Notes: a model not told the origin generated them from the sequence alone. 46,513 nt of DNA from Chitinophagaceae bacterium (GCA_947454715.1 CANGMZ010000011.1:1-46513), one strand, 5' to 3'. Positions 18,095 through 28,100 are shown, numbered from the stretch's first letter. Translations and numbers: made by a program.

Positions 18095-18341
18095 GTGTGT
18101 CTATCAGATTCATTGAAATAGATGCTTACAGGAATAATAATTTAATCATTGTTACTCTGCCGGCACCCTATGAAAAAGCTCAAAAACTGAAATGTAAATA
18201 TAATCGTTTTCATACTAAATGCTCCTTTATAGGTAATCATATTATGAATCATGCTACATTTTTTACGCTAAGCAGACAGTTGAGTAAATTTATCTTCATT
18301 TGATCATCTGATGATGTGTTGAATATTGTAACTTTATGTTT

Positions 18342-19865
18342 ATGAAGAAGTATTTGCTCCTCGGGTTAATAATGGCTGCAATTGTGGTTGTTAGCATTAC
18401 TTCATGTGTGCACAAACCTCCTGCACAAACAATAGAAAGCGATGGTAATTTCCCGCAAGAGGTAGCCAGGATACTGGTGAATAAATGCGCAATATCGGGT
18501 TGCCATAATGCTGCGAGTTACGCGAATGCGAATAATTTGTTGCTCGATAGTTGGGATCACCTGTTCGATGGTGGTCGTAGTGGGGCAGAGGTGGTGCCAT
18601 ATAGTCCTCAGTATAGTCCGCTGTTATATTTTGTAAATACAGATTCTTCTTTAGGTACAGTTGCTGTGCCATCTATGCCGGTGAGTACTACCGCATATCC
18701 GCAATCGCCGCTTACAAAGGCAGAGTATGAAACACTGGAGGCCTGGATAGCGAAAGGGGCTCCTGATAAGAATGGAAACATAGCATTTGCCTCTAATGCA
18801 GATACCCGTCAGAAAATATACATATCTCAGCAGGGATGTGATCTTATGGCTGTCATTGATGCTCAAAAACACGTAGTGATGAGGTATATTCCTATTGGTG
18901 CATCTGCAACAAGTATAGAAAGCCCCCATTGTGTTCGCATGTCTGCTGACGGAATGTATGCATATACAAGTTTTCTGAATGGAAATTATGTTCAGAAAAT
19001 AGATACACGAACAGATCAGGTTACGGGGGCTGCAAACGTGGGAATGCTTAAAGCAAATGGCTCATGGAATATTTTATATGTTGCCCCTGCTGATACAGCA
19101 GTGGTAACAACAAGCTGGGTAAGCGATGGTATATTGGCATATATCAATGCCGGAACAATGACAGTTGCCCCTTCACGAACGTTGGGTGGTGGTAGCACCT
19201 TGGTTTACCCGCATGGTATCACTTCAAACCGCTCATTTGATACCTTTTTTATTACAGCTCAGTTCGGTAATGTCATTTACAAAATATCGTCAGATGCTTC
19301 GTTGTATAAAGAAATAAGCCTTAATGGATTAGCTCCCGTTACAAGTACAGATTCTACAACCTCTGCACCCAATCCGCATGAAATATTGATGTCGTCTGAT
19401 TATTCCAGATATTTCGTTACCTGCCAAACCACAAATGATGTACGGATAATGGATGCCCACAGTGATACGCTTATTGCAAGAATCCCTGTAGGTATTTTTC
19501 CGCAAGAGATGGCAATTTCTACCACAGAGCCCTATTTGTTTGTAACCTGTATGGAGGATGTTTCTACGGTTTCAGGCATGAAAGGGTCTGTTTATGTAAT
19601 TAATTACAACACATTGGAAACTCGGGTTATCTATGGCGATTTTTATCAACCGCACGGCATAACAGTTGATGATATCAATGGGCTTGTATATGTAGTAAGT
19701 ACAAATGCCAATCCTACAGGTCCTGCGCCTCACCACGCAACAGCTTGTACCGGCAGGGCAGGATGGTATTCAGTTTATAATCTTCATACGCTACAGCCGG
19801 TAAACAATTATCGTTATCAGGTAACGGTTATGCCCTACTCAGCAGCAGCAAGATTCAAAAGATAA
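18342..19865 (+). CDS. Lipoprotein with cytochrome-like CX4CH domain and YVTN/YncE-type beta-propeller
   Basis: 507 residues from the ATG at 18342 (another ATG is two codons upstream). The signal peptide ends in a lipobox-like SITSC. Residues about 30-130 resemble the small Planctomycete-type cytochrome c domain, with CAISGCHNA (CX4CH rather than CX2CH) and a possible distal Met in AVPSMPVS. From about 150 on, repeated blades with VIDAQKHVVMRYIPIG, KIDTRTDQV, IMDAHSDTLIARIPVG and VYVINYNTLETRVIYG show a YVTN-type propeller. Such proteins are usually cell-surface or periplasmic, and a redox role is possible. Whether haem binds is uncertain, because CX4CH is non-canonical and the two Cys could instead form a disulfide. 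Confidence 0.8.
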   Translation: MKKYLLLGLIMAAIVVVSITSCVHKPPAQTIESDGNFPQEVARILVNKCAISGCHNAASYANANNLLLDSWDHLFDGGRSGAEVVPYSPQYSPLLYFVNTDSSLGTVAVPSMPVSTTAYPQSPLTKAEYETLEAWIAKGAPDKNGNIAFASNADTRQKIYISQQGCDLMAVIDAQKHVVMRYIPIGASATSIESPHCVRMSADGMYAYTSFLNGNYVQKIDTRTDQVTGAANVGMLKANGSWNILYVAPADTAVVTTSWVSDGILAYINAGTMTVAPSRTLGGGSTLVYPHGITSNRSFDTFFITAQFGNVIYKISSDASLYKEISLNGLAPVTSTDSTTSAPNPHEILMSSDYSRYFVTCQTTNDVRIMDAHSDTLIARIPVGIFPQEMAISTTEPYLFVTCMEDVSTVSGMKGSVYVINYNTLETRVIYGDFYQPHGITVDDINGLVYVVSTNANPTGPAPHHATACTGRAGWYSVYNLHTLQPVNNYRYQVTVMPYSAAARFKR

Positions 19866-20177
19866 ATTGTTACATATTGTTATTATAAGGAAGGTGCCGC
19901 AATGATCTGGTCCTGTGGAAAACCTGTTGGTAAATTTGTCGAATTTGCCCAAAATGCACCTGTTTTTTTTGAAATATGACACCAAAATCATCAATTATTT
20001 TATTAACTGAAAGTTGAATTTTATGTTGATAACCAATCGTTAAAAAAATATTTCCTGAAAAACTTAACATTTTATTCGGCTAATAGGCTAACTTTAATTA
20101 TGTTTACGTCCCTAATATTAAGTTAGGTAAGTTCTATTTTTTAGTAAGCTAATAATATTTGTTCAAAATCATTGTGT
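19866..20177. other. 312-base AT-rich gene-free region with an inverted repeat, upstream of the PKD-repeat gene
   Basis: No supported ORF. Arms CTAACTT (20088-20094) and AAGTTAG (20120-20126) could form a leader hairpin. An AATATTTG at 20154-20161 is one base from the -7 consensus and lies 16 bases before the ATG at 20178. This is probably the promoter region of the surface-protein operon. Confidence 0.4.
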
Positions 20178-23100
20178 ATGAAGCGAATTTTACGGGTTTT
20201 TGTTCTACTCACCCTTATTGCTATACCCTCACTCGTACGAGCTGCAATTTCAGTGTCGTTTACAACCTCGTCTAACAGGACGGGCTGTAATGCTGTTTTT
20301 GCTAGTTTCACACCAACTACAGTAGGTTGTGCGGGGGCTGTATCATATACCTGGTATTACATAAAGACACCTGCTACATCTGCTGCTGATACAGTTACTT
20401 CATCTTCATCTAACCGTTCTTTTACCAGTATTGGGTGCTACAATGTAGCTGTTAGAGCGGTTTGTGGAACAGATACAGCTTACGCTGTTCAGCCAAACTA
20501 TATCTGTGTTACAAACTCTCCGGTAATTAACTTTACTGCAGGAAGCGTACCATCGGATACTTTGCTAACTTGTGCTCGTGTTATCAATTTCGTAAACACT
20601 TCTAACGCTGACACAGCTTGTCCTACACATTCTTGGAGATGGGTAGTAAATGGTCCGGCTACTTTTGCAGATGTATTTGCAACAAATGCTTCTTTCAATT
20701 TTACAACGCCGGGTGATTATACTGTAACATTGATTTACTCTAGCGGATGTACTTGCTTTGGTAGTATGTCAAGAGTTAGCTACATACATATTGCTCCTCC
20801 TCCGGTTGTTTGCTTCACTCGCACTGATACAACTTTAGGTTGCCATGCTCCTGTCACAGCTACTTTCTCTAGTGCGTGCAGTACTGGTGCCAGCAGCTAT
20901 ACTTGGACATTTACCGGTGGTACTCCATCTACCATTACAACTACCGGCACAACCGTTTCTTCTACATTCAACAGCCCGGGTAACTTTAATGTATCTGTTA
21001 CTGCAACTAGCTCAGTAGGTTGCACTACTTCTTCAACTGCTCCTATTGCTGTACATGTAGGTAATTTTACTGCTAACTTCAAACCATTAGCTGCTGATAC
21101 AGTCTGCGAAGGTTCGGTAATGATATTGCGTGACAGTACTTATGTAGATGCTATTGCTCCGGTTTCTAATGTATTTAATATTGCTTATGCATCTACTCCG
21201 GGTACAATTTTGTCAAGTACTTCTATGGCAACATCTCCAATAGATTTAAACTTTGGTTTTGGTTATTTCCGAATAGTAGATATCGTAACAAATGGTAATG
21301 GTTGTGTTGACTCAATGGTTCGTTTCGTTTATGTTCGTCCTAAACCGGTAGTTACACTTACAGCAGATACTTTATATAAGTGTAGTGCTCCATTAGTTGA
21401 ACATTTCCATGCTACTCCGGTAAATGCAGCGTATACATACAGATGGACTTATGCGCCATTAGGTACCGCTACATTCTTAGGTACAGGTGCATCTGGTGCT
21501 AACCCAACATTTACTTATACAGCAGGTGGCGTATATAATCCTAAAGTGGTAGTTACTGATCAGTTTGGTTGTAAAGACTCTGCTACAAATGTTGGTTATA
21601 TCCGCATTCAGCCACCTACAGTTACAATCCAGAATATCACTGACTCCGGTTGTACTCCTATTAATGTTTGCTACCATATTGATATCACTCCGGTTGGTAC
21701 TCCGTTCTCTGTAGATACTTTCTACTTCGGCGATGGTACAAGATCTTTGGCAGGTAACTATACAGATACTTGTCACCTTTATACAGCAGGTGGTACATAT
21801 ACATCAAAAGTAGTTTGGCATCTTCCGGCATACCTTGGTGGTTGCACAGGTTCTGATACTTCTTTTGTTGTCATCGGTACAACTCACCCTATTGCACACA
21901 TGGGGCTTTCTCCTAATGATTCTGTTTGTCCTAATACGGTCGTTTATTTTACAGATACTTGTGTGGGTTGCTTCACGCACTGGCATATCGGTAATAATGG
22001 TTTCGCCGGTGATGCATTTAATACAGATACTACATCTATGTATTTCCCTAATCCATCAAATGTTTCTTCACAGCCAGGTGGTTACCCAATGTATGTTTCT
22101 AACTGTTTGAATGGTTGCTGCGATACATTGAGAGATACAATATTTGTTTATCCACCACCGATACAGTCAAACTCTCTTAGAGCAACAACTGCTAACTGTA
22201 ATCGCCGTGACTCCGTAACATTCCGTTGCTTAGGTGCAACCGGTGCTACTTCATACCAATGGAACTATGGCGATGGTAGCTCTTTAGTGACTACTACAGG
22301 TTTAACTTCTAATCACATTTATACAGCACCTTATTCTCCTGGTCACACATATACTGTTGTTGTAGCGGCGCAGTCGGGTCCTTATCCTACAGTTGGTATG
22401 TGTAACAATACGGATACATTAATATTATATGTAGGTCCGCCTAATAAGACATGGAATATTGTTGACTCTAATGTCTGTGTTGGTCAGATGGCATATTACC
22501 ATGGTCCACGTCAAACTGATAGTACTGCATATCCTTCTTATCGTTGGTTGTGGGGAGATGGATCTTCACCAACTACTGTAGCTAATGACAGTACTGCAAC
22601 ACATATATATAATCATGCAGGTACTTTCAGAGATACGGTCATTTTCCAGAACAACTACGGTTGTTATGATACTGGTATAGTTAAGCGTACACATGTATTC
22701 GGTCCTAGCGGAGGTTTCAGTGCAGTGCCAACAACAGTGTGTGCTGGTACCGCGGTAAACTTTACAGATAATAATACGTTCCCGGGTACATCAATATTCA
22801 AGCGTATGGTGTCTTTTGACTACCCTACGTCACCGGTAACTTCTGCAGCACTTTCTCCTGCTACCTTCTCTCATACTTTTGTTGAGGGATCTTATTTGGT
22901 AGTGTTAAGCGATACTGATAACAGCCCGAAACATTGTGCAAGTTTTGATAGTATCAGAATCAATTCTGTAAAACCTCATGCTTACTTTACTTCAGTCGAT
23001 ACACTTGGTGCTTGCGCTGGCGTTACTGTAGCTTTCCATGACACGAATACACATTGTACTTATTCATGGAATTTTGGTGATGGTGGTGGTTATACTACTC

Positions 23101-25262
23101 CATCTGCTGCTGATTCTAATATTACACACGTTTATACTTCTAATGGTAACTACACTGTTAGTGTCATTGTTACTTCTGATGGTACAGGTGGTTATCCTCT
23201 TGGTTGCTCAGATGTAATGACTAGAAATAATTACATACACTTATCTAGTTCAAGCGGAATAGGTATTGTTAACTATGGTGATTCTTCAGTAGGATGTCCT
23301 CCACTACAACTTGCGGTAGGTCCTACAAGTACTTCTAACTCTTATTTGTATACTTATGCATGGCATGTTTACAATCCGGGTATAGCTACATATAACAGTA
23401 CATATTTGTTTACAAACCTCACAAGCACGGGTACGCATACAGTAACGATGGTAGCAATATCTCCTCGTGGTTGTGTTGACTCTTCTTCAAGAAGTTATTT
23501 TGTTGGCGGTCCTACAGGAACAATAACTGCAACACCAACAAGCGGTTGCGCTCCTTACAATGTTGTATTACATTTTGAAAATACAGGTTCTGTATCTCTT
23601 GGCTCGAACTATATTTGGAATACTTGTCCATTCGGTTCATTCAGCACTACAACGCCTGATGTTACATTGACTTATACAACACCTGGTGTTTATTGCCCTC
23701 CTTCTGTAGTAATACAGGATGGATCTTGCGCAGTAACTGTTGATAACCTTACAGATTCAATTAGGGTTTATACTCCGGCAAATGTAACAGTAACTCATGC
23801 TCCAAGAATATGCTATGGTGCAACTGATACACTTAGAGCAACAGGTGCGGTTAATTATTCTTGGTATGGTCCTTCAGGCAACCTTTGCCCTGCCGGAAGT
23901 TGCACATTCATTACGGTATCTCCTCTGGTAACAACGGTTTATACTGTAATAGGTAGTAATGTTTATAACTGTACAGATACTCAATATGTAACAGTTCATG
24001 TTGACTCTCCGATTGTAATCAATATCGTAGGTTTGGATAGCGTTTGTATTGGTCAGCAAGATATACTTACGGCAAGTGGTGGTTCGGGTGTATTTAACTG
24101 GGTGACCCATCCGGGTAGTAATGATACAAGTGGTTTATCTTGTGCTGTTTGTAACCCTGTAATTGTAAGAACTACAACCACTCGTGTTTATTGGGCAATT
24201 ACAACCAATGCATTAGGATGTAAGGATTCTGCTTCATTCAAGGTAACCGTTAATCCATTGCCACTCTTGCATGTAACTCCAGATCCTGCACATGTATGTG
24301 AGGGAGATTCTACTAAGCTTACAGCAACTGGTGCAACTAAATATTTGTGGAAGCCACGTATCGGTTTAAGTTGTGATTCTTGTTCTAGTCCTTGGTCTAG
24401 TATTACAAGCAACTTGATCTATTCATTGACAGGTACTACTCAGTTTGGTTGTAAAGACTCAATAGCTGTTCCGGTTGAAGTATATCATCACAATGTAATC
24501 AGCAAGAAAGCAGATACAACAATTTGTGCCGGTGATCAGGCTCATTTGACTGCTAGAGGTGGTTTGAGCTATGTTTGGAGACCAGCTGCAACACTAAACA
24601 ATGCATTCATCTATAATCCAATAGCATCGCCAACAGTAACCACTATATACACTGTATATATTACTGAAAACCCTTGCTTTAATGATTCTCTGAATGTTAA
24701 GGTAACTGTTATTCCATTGCCAATATTGAGCGTTCCTCCTACTACTACCATAATAGCAGGTAACAGTGTTCAGTTATATGCCGATTCTTTGAATCACGTA
24801 TTCCTAACAAACTACTCTTGGACTCCGGCTGATAGTACACTAACTTGCAGCGATTGTTCTAGCCCTATAGCTACCCCGGTAGTTACAACTACATACTCTG
24901 TTACTGCTTCTACCATAGAAGGTTGTGCTGGTCATGCTACAGTTACAGTAAAATTGCTTTGCGACGATAGTAAACAGGTGTTTATCCCTAATACGTTCAC
25001 TCCAAATGGTGATGGTAACAATGATCGTTTCTTCGTAAGTGGAAAGGGGCTTGGCTTAATTAAGCGTATGGCAATCTACAACCGTTGGGGTGAATTGGTT
25101 TACGAGGCTTATAATGTACATGCAAATGATCCTAGCGTAGGTTGGGATGGTACTTTCAGAGGTGAGGTTGTTGCTCCCGATGTATTTGTTTATGTGCTCG
25201 ATGTGGAGTGCTCAACCGGCTCATCATTCGTGTTCAGAGGTGATATCTCACTGGTTCGTTAA
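20178..25262 (+). CDS. Giant PKD/Ig-like repeat surface protein with T9SS type B (gliding motility-associated, CHU_C) C-terminal domain
   Basis: 1694 residues. Signal peptide 1-22 (ending VRA-A). By eye I divide the body into about 18 repeats of 75-95 residues. The first about 13 are PKD-like (for example YSWNFGDGGGYTT, YQWNYGDGSS and YRWLWGDGSS). The last about 5 are shorter SprB-type Ig-like repeats (DTLRATGAVNYSWYGP, TKLTATGATKYLWKP). Most repeats have a Cys near the start and another near the end (FGCKDS, GCVDS), probably intradomain disulfides. The last about 90 residues are the type B sorting domain (FIPNTFTPNGDGNNDRF ... IYNRWGELVYE ... GWDGTFRG ... DVFVYVLDV). Start at the ATG 20178. 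A PorP/SprF gene follows 53 bases later, as expected for this class. Likely adhesin or motility filament. Confidence 0.93.
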   Translation: MKRILRVFVLLTLIAIPSLVRAAISVSFTTSSNRTGCNAVFASFTPTTVGCAGAVSYTWYYIKTPATSAADTVTSSSSNRSFTSIGCYNVAVRAVCGTDTAYAVQPNYICVTNSPVINFTAGSVPSDTLLTCARVINFVNTSNADTACPTHSWRWVVNGPATFADVFATNASFNFTTPGDYTVTLIYSSGCTCFGSMSRVSYIHIAPPPVVCFTRTDTTLGCHAPVTATFSSACSTGASSYTWTFTGGTPSTITTTGTTVSSTFNSPGNFNVSVTATSSVGCTTSSTAPIAVHVGNFTANFKPLAADTVCEGSVMILRDSTYVDAIAPVSNVFNIAYASTPGTILSSTSMATSPIDLNFGFGYFRIVDIVTNGNGCVDSMVRFVYVRPKPVVTLTADTLYKCSAPLVEHFHATPVNAAYTYRWTYAPLGTATFLGTGASGANPTFTYTAGGVYNPKVVVTDQFGCKDSATNVGYIRIQPPTVTIQNITDSGCTPINVCYHIDITPVGTPFSVDTFYFGDGTRSLAGNYTDTCHLYTAGGTYTSKVVWHLPAYLGGCTGSDTSFVVIGTTHPIAHMGLSPNDSVCPNTVVYFTDTCVGCFTHWHIGNNGFAGDAFNTDTTSMYFPNPSNVSSQPGGYPMYVSNCLNGCCDTLRDTIFVYPPPIQSNSLRATTANCNRRDSVTFRCLGATGATSYQWNYGDGSSLVTTTGLTSNHIYTAPYSPGHTYTVVVAAQSGPYPTVGMCNNTDTLILYVGPPNKTWNIVDSNVCVGQMAYYHGPRQTDSTAYPSYRWLWGDGSSPTTVANDSTATHIYNHAGTFRDTVIFQNNYGCYDTGIVKRTHVFGPSGGFSAVPTTVCAGTAVNFTDNNTFPGTSIFKRMVSFDYPTSPVTSAALSPATFSHTFVEGSYLVVLSDTDNSPKHCASFDSIRINSVKPHAYFTSVDTLGACAGVTVAFHDTNTHCTYSWNFGDGGGYTTPSAADSNITHVYTSNGNYTVSVIVTSDGTGGYPLGCSDVMTRNNYIHLSSSSGIGIVNYGDSSVGCPPLQLAVGPTSTSNSYLYTYAWHVYNPGIATYNSTYLFTNLTSTGTHTVTMVAISPRGCVDSSSRSYFVGGPTGTITATPTSGCAPYNVVLHFENTGSVSLGSNYIWNTCPFGSFSTTTPDVTLTYTTPGVYCPPSVVIQDGSCAVTVDNLTDSIRVYTPANVTVTHAPRICYGATDTLRATGAVNYSWYGPSGNLCPAGSCTFITVSPLVTTVYTVIGSNVYNCTDTQYVTVHVDSPIVINIVGLDSVCIGQQDILTASGGSGVFNWVTHPGSNDTSGLSCAVCNPVIVRTTTTRVYWAITTNALGCKDSASFKVTVNPLPLLHVTPDPAHVCEGDSTKLTATGATKYLWKPRIGLSCDSCSSPWSSITSNLIYSLTGTTQFGCKDSIAVPVEVYHHNVISKKADTTICAGDQAHLTARGGLSYVWRPAATLNNAFIYNPIASPTVTTIYTVYITENPCFNDSLNVKVTVIPLPILSVPPTTTIIAGNSVQLYADSLNHVFLTNYSWTPADSTLTCSDCSSPIATPVVTTTYSVTASTIEGCAGHATVTVKLLCDDSKQVFIPNTFTPNGDGNNDRFFVSGKGLGLIKRMAIYNRWGELVYEAYNVHANDPSVGWDGTFRGEVVAPDVFVYVLDVECSTGSSFVFRGDISLVR

Positions 25263-25315
25263 TCCGGGTAGTGAAGTAGTTAACAGATAATGTGAATTTT
25301 GTAAAAAAATTATAA

Positions 25316-26386
25316 ATGAAAAATTGTTTAAAAATAGTAGCTGCAGGTCTTTTGTTGGGAGTCGGTTCCAACAGTTTTGCGCAGGACATACATTTTTCTC
25401 AGTTTTATGAGAACTCACTTCTTCGTAATCCCGCGCTTACAGGTATTTTCAGCGGTGATTATAAAGTAGGTATTGATTATCGTGATCAATGGGGTTCTGT
25501 AGCTAATCCTTACCGTACTGTTTCTGCAACCGCTGAAACAAGGATTTTGGCTAACAGAGAAGTTGGTGATTATGTAAGTATTGGTTTGGGTGCATTTTAT
25601 GATAAGGCCGGTGCTATTGACTTTACAAGTCAGGAAGTATATTCATCTGTTGCTTATAACAAAGCAATGAATGACCAACATAATTCTTACTTGTCTGTTG
25701 GTTTCACGGGTGGTTATATGGCGCGCTTTGTAGACATGAACAAAATGACTTTCAGCAGTCAGTATGTAAATGGCTATAGCCCGAATAATGCATCAGGTGA
25801 AACTGCTCCGTTCAAAAGCTTACATAACTTTGATTTGGGTGCAGGTATCAGCTTGAATAGCTCATTAGATATGGATAATAGAGTAAACTACTATGTAGGT
25901 GCATCTGTTTATCACATCAATCACCCTACACAAATCTTCAATGGTGGTTATTCTGAGGTTAAATTGCCAATGAAGTGGCAGTTTGCAGCAGGAGTTAATA
26001 TGGTTTTCAGCGAGCATTTCAGTCTTGCTTTACATGGTAATTATTCAAGACAGCAGCCATATAATGAAACTATCTATGGTGGTATGCTTACCTATCATGG
26101 TGTTACTCCGGGTGTGCCAAGTATTTTCTCTTTTAGCTTTGGTGGTTTCTATCGCTATCAAGATGCGTTCATTCCAACAATCAGAATAGATTATTCTAAT
26201 CTGTCTTTCGGTTATTCTTATGATGCTAATAACTCTACTTTGTCAACAGGCGGGAGCGGGTCAACAGCCAGTGCAAACGAAATTTCCTTCTATGTTCGTG
26301 GCAAGTATAATCACAAAAACAACCCAAGAGATGGTGTAATGTGTCCGCGTTTCGAGAATGAAATTCTTTATCCGTTCAATAACTAA
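25316..26386 (+). CDS. PorP/SprF family type IX secretion outer-membrane protein
   Basis: 356 residues with a signal peptide (ending FAQ-D). The start of the mature protein, DIHFSQFYENSLLRNPALTGIFSGDYKVGIDYRDQW, is the family hallmark. The rest is a series of amphipathic beta-strands of an outer-membrane barrel, such as YLSVGFTGGYMARF and MKWQFAAGVNMVF. SprF-like proteins are needed for secretion and attachment of type B sorting-domain proteins, so this is most likely the dedicated partner of the preceding giant protein. It is co-transcribed by spacing (53 bases) and ends at a strong terminator. Confidence 0.93.
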   Translation: MKNCLKIVAAGLLLGVGSNSFAQDIHFSQFYENSLLRNPALTGIFSGDYKVGIDYRDQWGSVANPYRTVSATAETRILANREVGDYVSIGLGAFYDKAGAIDFTSQEVYSSVAYNKAMNDQHNSYLSVGFTGGYMARFVDMNKMTFSSQYVNGYSPNNASGETAPFKSLHNFDLGAGISLNSSLDMDNRVNYYVGASVYHINHPTQIFNGGYSEVKLPMKWQFAAGVNMVFSEHFSLALHGNYSRQQPYNETIYGGMLTYHGVTPGVPSIFSFSFGGFYRYQDAFIPTIRIDYSNLSFGYSYDANNSTLSTGGSGSTASANEISFYVRGKYNHKNNPRDGVMCPRFENEILYPFNN

Positions 26387-26405
26387 TCTTGAATGATAAT
26401 ATTTT

Positions 26406-26434
26406 AAAATGCACCGGTTCTCCGGTGCATTTTT
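26406..26434 (+). terminator. Intrinsic terminator after the PorP/SprF gene
   Basis: Perfect 12-bp stem (26406-26417 with 26422-26433), loop TTCT, ending in a T run. Confidence 0.85.
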
Positions 26435-26560
26435 ATTTAATGCAGGTCTGGTAAAATATCGATGACATAAAGCTAAATGTAGCACTAATCTGTAAATGGC
26501 ATAACTTTATTGCTTCAGAATAATAGCGTATAATTATTAAGAAATAACCTGTGCAGTATA

Positions 26561-26956
26561 ATGGATAGTAAAGTAAGACTGGATAAGTATTTGTGGTCTA
26601 TAAGGATATTTAAAACCCGCACATTAGCTACTGCAGCTATAGATGATGGTAAGGTAAAATGGAACGGTAACAACATAAAACCATCAAGAACAGTGGCTCT
26701 TGGTGATCGTTATGATATTAGGACACCTACGCGTAAATGGACGATAGAGGTTGTTGGTATTGTGGGCAACAGAGTGAGTTATGAAGAAGCAATAACTAAG
26801 TATGTAGACCTTACATCTGATGAAGATAAGCAGATTATTAAGCCACTTACATCTGGTTTCTATACAGGAAAGCGTATAAGTAAAACAGGTCGCCCCACTA
26901 AAAAACAGCGGCGCGACCTGGGTGAATATCTGGGAGATCTTCCCGAATCTGATTAA
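26561..26956 (+). CDS. S4-domain RNA-binding protein (HslR/Hsp15-like)
   Basis: 131 residues. The S4 RNA-binding fold fills about residues 5-65 (VRLDKYLWSIRIFKTRTLATAAIDDGKVKWNG ... SRTVALGDRYDI), as in Hsp15, which returns stalled 50S-nascent chain complexes to use. The C-terminal about 50 residues are basic (GKRISKTGRPTKKQRRDLGEYLG), suited to RNA contacts. Its TAA stop overlaps the stop of the convergent lipoprotein gene by four bases in a shared TTAA. The role is inferred from the family only. Confidence 0.88.
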   Translation: MDSKVRLDKYLWSIRIFKTRTLATAAIDDGKVKWNGNNIKPSRTVALGDRYDIRTPTRKWTIEVVGIVGNRVSYEEAITKYVDLTSDEDKQIIKPLTSGFYTGKRISKTGRPTKKQRRDLGEYLGDLPESD

Positions 26957-28065
26957 TAGATACCTACGAAATTTCCAACAATTGTTCTCGTCCAGTTAGC
27001 ACCTAAGTCAGAACTTTGATAAAGTCCCTTGTTAGTAGCTAAGTACACATATTGTTGTCTGGTACCGTTCTTAAAAATGTTCTCTTTAAATGTAATGCTG
27101 CGAACAACCATATCAGCAGTAAGCCCGTTAAGAACTTGCTGAAATGAGTTTGTATTAGGATTTAACATAAACAAACCTGCTGAGTCAGTGCCCACTAAGC
27201 ATACTTGCTCAAATGGTGATGCAATTGAGATGACAGGAGTATTTGCAGGTATGCCGGAAAATTGATTCCATGTAGCACCCATATCATCTGTATAGATTAC
27301 ACCTTGTGTGCCATAATTGTCGATAGCAATTATTCTGTCATTGAGATGTCCTAGTGAGTAAAATGTTGGTGTTCCAGGCATATCCATACTATCAGCATTT
27401 GATGTATTTGCAGAAAAAGACTCATGCCAATAAGCTAATAATGCGCTTCTTGTCAGTAATCTTTTTGTACTTGGATCAAGAGCTACCAAAGTTCCGTTCT
27501 TTAACAGCGTAAATGACTTTGCTTGTATACCACCAACGTGTACACCCGGAGATTGAAGTGTATCATAACGCTGTTCCAAACTCCATGGACCAACACCGTC
27601 TGTTGCGTTCCATGCTATACCAAGATAGTTAGCACCTGATGGGTCACGGGACGCTACATATCCATGACTCCATGACTGAACAAATATGCCCATGCTTTGG
27701 TTCAGATCAAGAGGGTGACCCTTTATGTTGGTATGTGGCACAGTAGCCAAATTAATTGAAGGATAACTATAACTGAAACTGCTGCCATTGTTAGTAGTTA
27801 CATATAGGCTTTGTTTTGCCATCAGTAAATTGCTGTTCATGGAGAACAAACAACGCACAGCAGAACCATCTGATGAAAATATCACCTTGCTTGTTTTTCC
27901 ATCGTTGCTGCTATATAGAGTGCCTGCAGTATCTGTAAAATAGAGGGAGTAGGGTGTCTCTATTACCTGACCGTTATTAATAGTATTGGTTTTAGTACAA
28001 CCTGTCATACCAAGTATAAGAGCGGGCAGTGCAAGTAAAGAGTAGAGTAGGTTTGTTTTCCTCAT
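26953..28065 (-). CDS. Lipoprotein with Asp-box (BNR) repeats, sialidase/Ycf48-like propeller
   Basis: 370 residues. The signal peptide ends in lipobox GMTGC. Two clear Asp-boxes are seen, TDDMGATW and SSDLGANW, plus weaker copies (TNNGSSF, FSSDGSAV), so the protein is probably a beta-propeller of the BNR/photosynthesis-system-assembly type. Asp-boxes are structural and do not prove glycosidase activity. No sialidase arginine triad is obvious. Expressed from its own -7 element TACCTTTG at 28101-28108. Converges on the S4 gene with overlapping stops. Function unknown. Confidence 0.75.
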   Translation of the reverse strand: MRKTNLLYSLLALPALILGMTGCTKTNTINNGQVIETPYSLYFTDTAGTLYSSNDGKTSKVIFSSDGSAVRCLFSMNSNLLMAKQSLYVTTNNGSSFSYSYPSINLATVPHTNIKGHPLDLNQSMGIFVQSWSHGYVASRDPSGANYLGIAWNATDGVGPWSLEQRYDTLQSPGVHVGGIQAKSFTLLKNGTLVALDPSTKRLLTRSALLAYWHESFSANTSNADSMDMPGTPTFYSLGHLNDRIIAIDNYGTQGVIYTDDMGATWNQFSGIPANTPVISIASPFEQVCLVGTDSAGLFMLNPNTNSFQQVLNGLTADMVVRSITFKENIFKNGTRQQYVYLATNKGLYQSSDLGANWTRTIVGNFVGIY

Positions 28066-28100
28066 TGATCTGCTTTTTATTATTGATTAATTGTTACACT

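Noticed and set aside
20178-25262. Repeated short motifs in the giant gene as a CRISPR or tandem DNA repeat
   Set aside because: The repeats are protein-level PKD/Ig domains with divergent DNA, irregular spacing and an open frame throughout.
26953-28065. Asp-box protein as a sialidase
   Set aside because: Asp-boxes are structural and occur in many propellers. I could not place the catalytic arginines, Tyr/Glu pair or Asp.
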